Source: Oscillatoriales cyanobacterium (lineage in GTDB: Bacteria; Cyanobacteriota; Cyanobacteriia; Cyanobacteriales; Microcoleaceae). From it: DNA of 64,000 nt. The position numbers and the translations under genes are program-made. The notes beneath the pieces were generated by a model. The model was not told where the DNA came from. It did not search any database and worked only from the letters and a program-made list of their open reading frames with translations. Shown piece after piece: positions 63,659 to 64,000 of the stretch (position 1 is the stretch's first letter; every line of letters starts with the position of its first letter). The stretch is from positions 1 through 64,000 of the forward strand of contig RDYN01000082.1 of assembly GCA_004293365.1 (NCBI GenBank), in the 5' to 3' direction.

Positions 63659-64000
63659 TCATTTTTCAGCAAATCTATTCGGAGACAAAAGCTCGATCGC
63701 CCAATCTTTTTCTACCGCAGCCGAATTTGCAAATCGCTCAGCTAAGGCAGGTAAAACAACCAAAGGATTGCTCAAACCAGAAAAAACGTGCAATCCAGGG
63801 CGAGAGCCTATTTCCCCGACTACGGGCAGCCGATCGGCGCTAAATGCCACAATACAATCGTGCCAAGTTGCGGGTAAATTTGCCACAGCAGGCAAAATTT
63901 TGCCGATACCTGCACGAATTGCCGTTTCGCTCCTTTGGCGATCGACTTTAGCATTCAAATCGCTCAAAGTGCGAGACAATTGTCCGATCCGCAAACTCCC
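63659..64000 (-). CDS. FAD-dependent oxidoreductase, C-terminal part (cut by window edge)
   Basis: The frame is open to the window end, so the start lies outside. The visible 113 residues (WHDCIVAFSADRLPVVGEIG, GLHVFSGLSNPLVVLPALAE) match the C-terminal region of DadA/glycine-oxidase-like flavoproteins, where a G-S/L-S-N or G-H-G segment near the end contacts FAD. Here the usual GHG appears as SGLSNP. Substrate cannot be named. Confidence 0.65.
   Translation of the reverse strand, partial: GSLRIGQLSRTLSDLNAKVDRQRSETAIRAGIGKILPAVANLPATWHDCIVAFSADRLPVVGEIGSRPGLHVFSGLSNPLVVLPALAERFANSAAVEKDWAIELLSPNRFAEK

Overview
The window looks like chromosome from a filamentous, non-heterocystous cyanobacterium of the Oscillatoriales type (Microcoleus/Oscillatoria/Tychonema-like). 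Evidence: very frequent HIP1 octamers (GCGATCGC), a CrtD-type carotenoid desaturase, an orphan phycobiliprotein-like gene, the cyanobacterial order rplS - tRNA-Trp - secE - nusG - rplK - rplA - rplJ - rplL, plant-type and 2[4Fe-4S] ferredoxins, DUF4079 and hisZ. Intergenic DNA is crowded with heptanucleotide tandem repeats and palindromic dispersed repeats, some of which have entered coding sequence. No rRNA, CRISPR array, integrase or intact transposase was seen.

Layout. 0-4.5 kb is an accessory block: an edge-truncated DUF4276-like gene, a TPR protein, an aerolysin/ETX-MTX2-like putative pore-forming protein, a secreted metallophosphoesterase, and a toxin-antitoxin pair damaged by two single-base frame changes. 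4.8-8.6 kb has a LysR regulator divergent from a small secreted protein, DUF4079 membrane protein, cupin and EamA transporter. 9-15.5 kb has a Ser/Thr kinase fused to an FGE-sulfatase domain, a coiled-coil EamA transporter, a miniature transposon remnant and a Pit phosphate transporter. 15.5-20.4 kb is the ribosomal/transcription block with an L10 leader and attenuator. 20.4-28.3 kb has crtD, a ribbon-helix-helix protein with an expanded coiled-coil repeat, and two hybrid histidine kinases. 28.3-39.4 kb is mostly housekeeping: orphan phycobiliprotein, NAGPA-type glycosidase, pentapeptide membrane protein, tRNA-Ser, ferredoxins, a nuclease lipoprotein, inositol monophosphatase, J-domain/TPR protein, hisZ, Uma2 nuclease, and a JAMM peptidase next to MoeB-rhodanese.

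39.7-45.2 kb holds a three-gene set on the minus strand: a TPR-CHAT caspase-like protease, a small helical protein and a 506-residue protein with two C-terminal hydrophobic segments. This is the best candidate for a conflict or programmed-death system. alaS follows, then about 1.5 kb without convincing genes but with a candidate structured RNA.

49.7-63.2 kb is a same-strand signalling cluster of seven genes: a coiled-coil protein, a 950-residue inner-membrane OmpA/BON protein, a Rab-like small GTPase with an altered G3 motif, a PAS histidine kinase, a PAS-GAF-PAS class III adenylate cyclase sharing the kinase's N-terminal module, a CBS-PAS-GAF histidine kinase and a receiver-histidine kinase. 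Tight spacing suggests that envelope state, a GTPase switch, phosphorelay and cAMP are linked. The window ends in a truncated FAD oxidoreductase gene.
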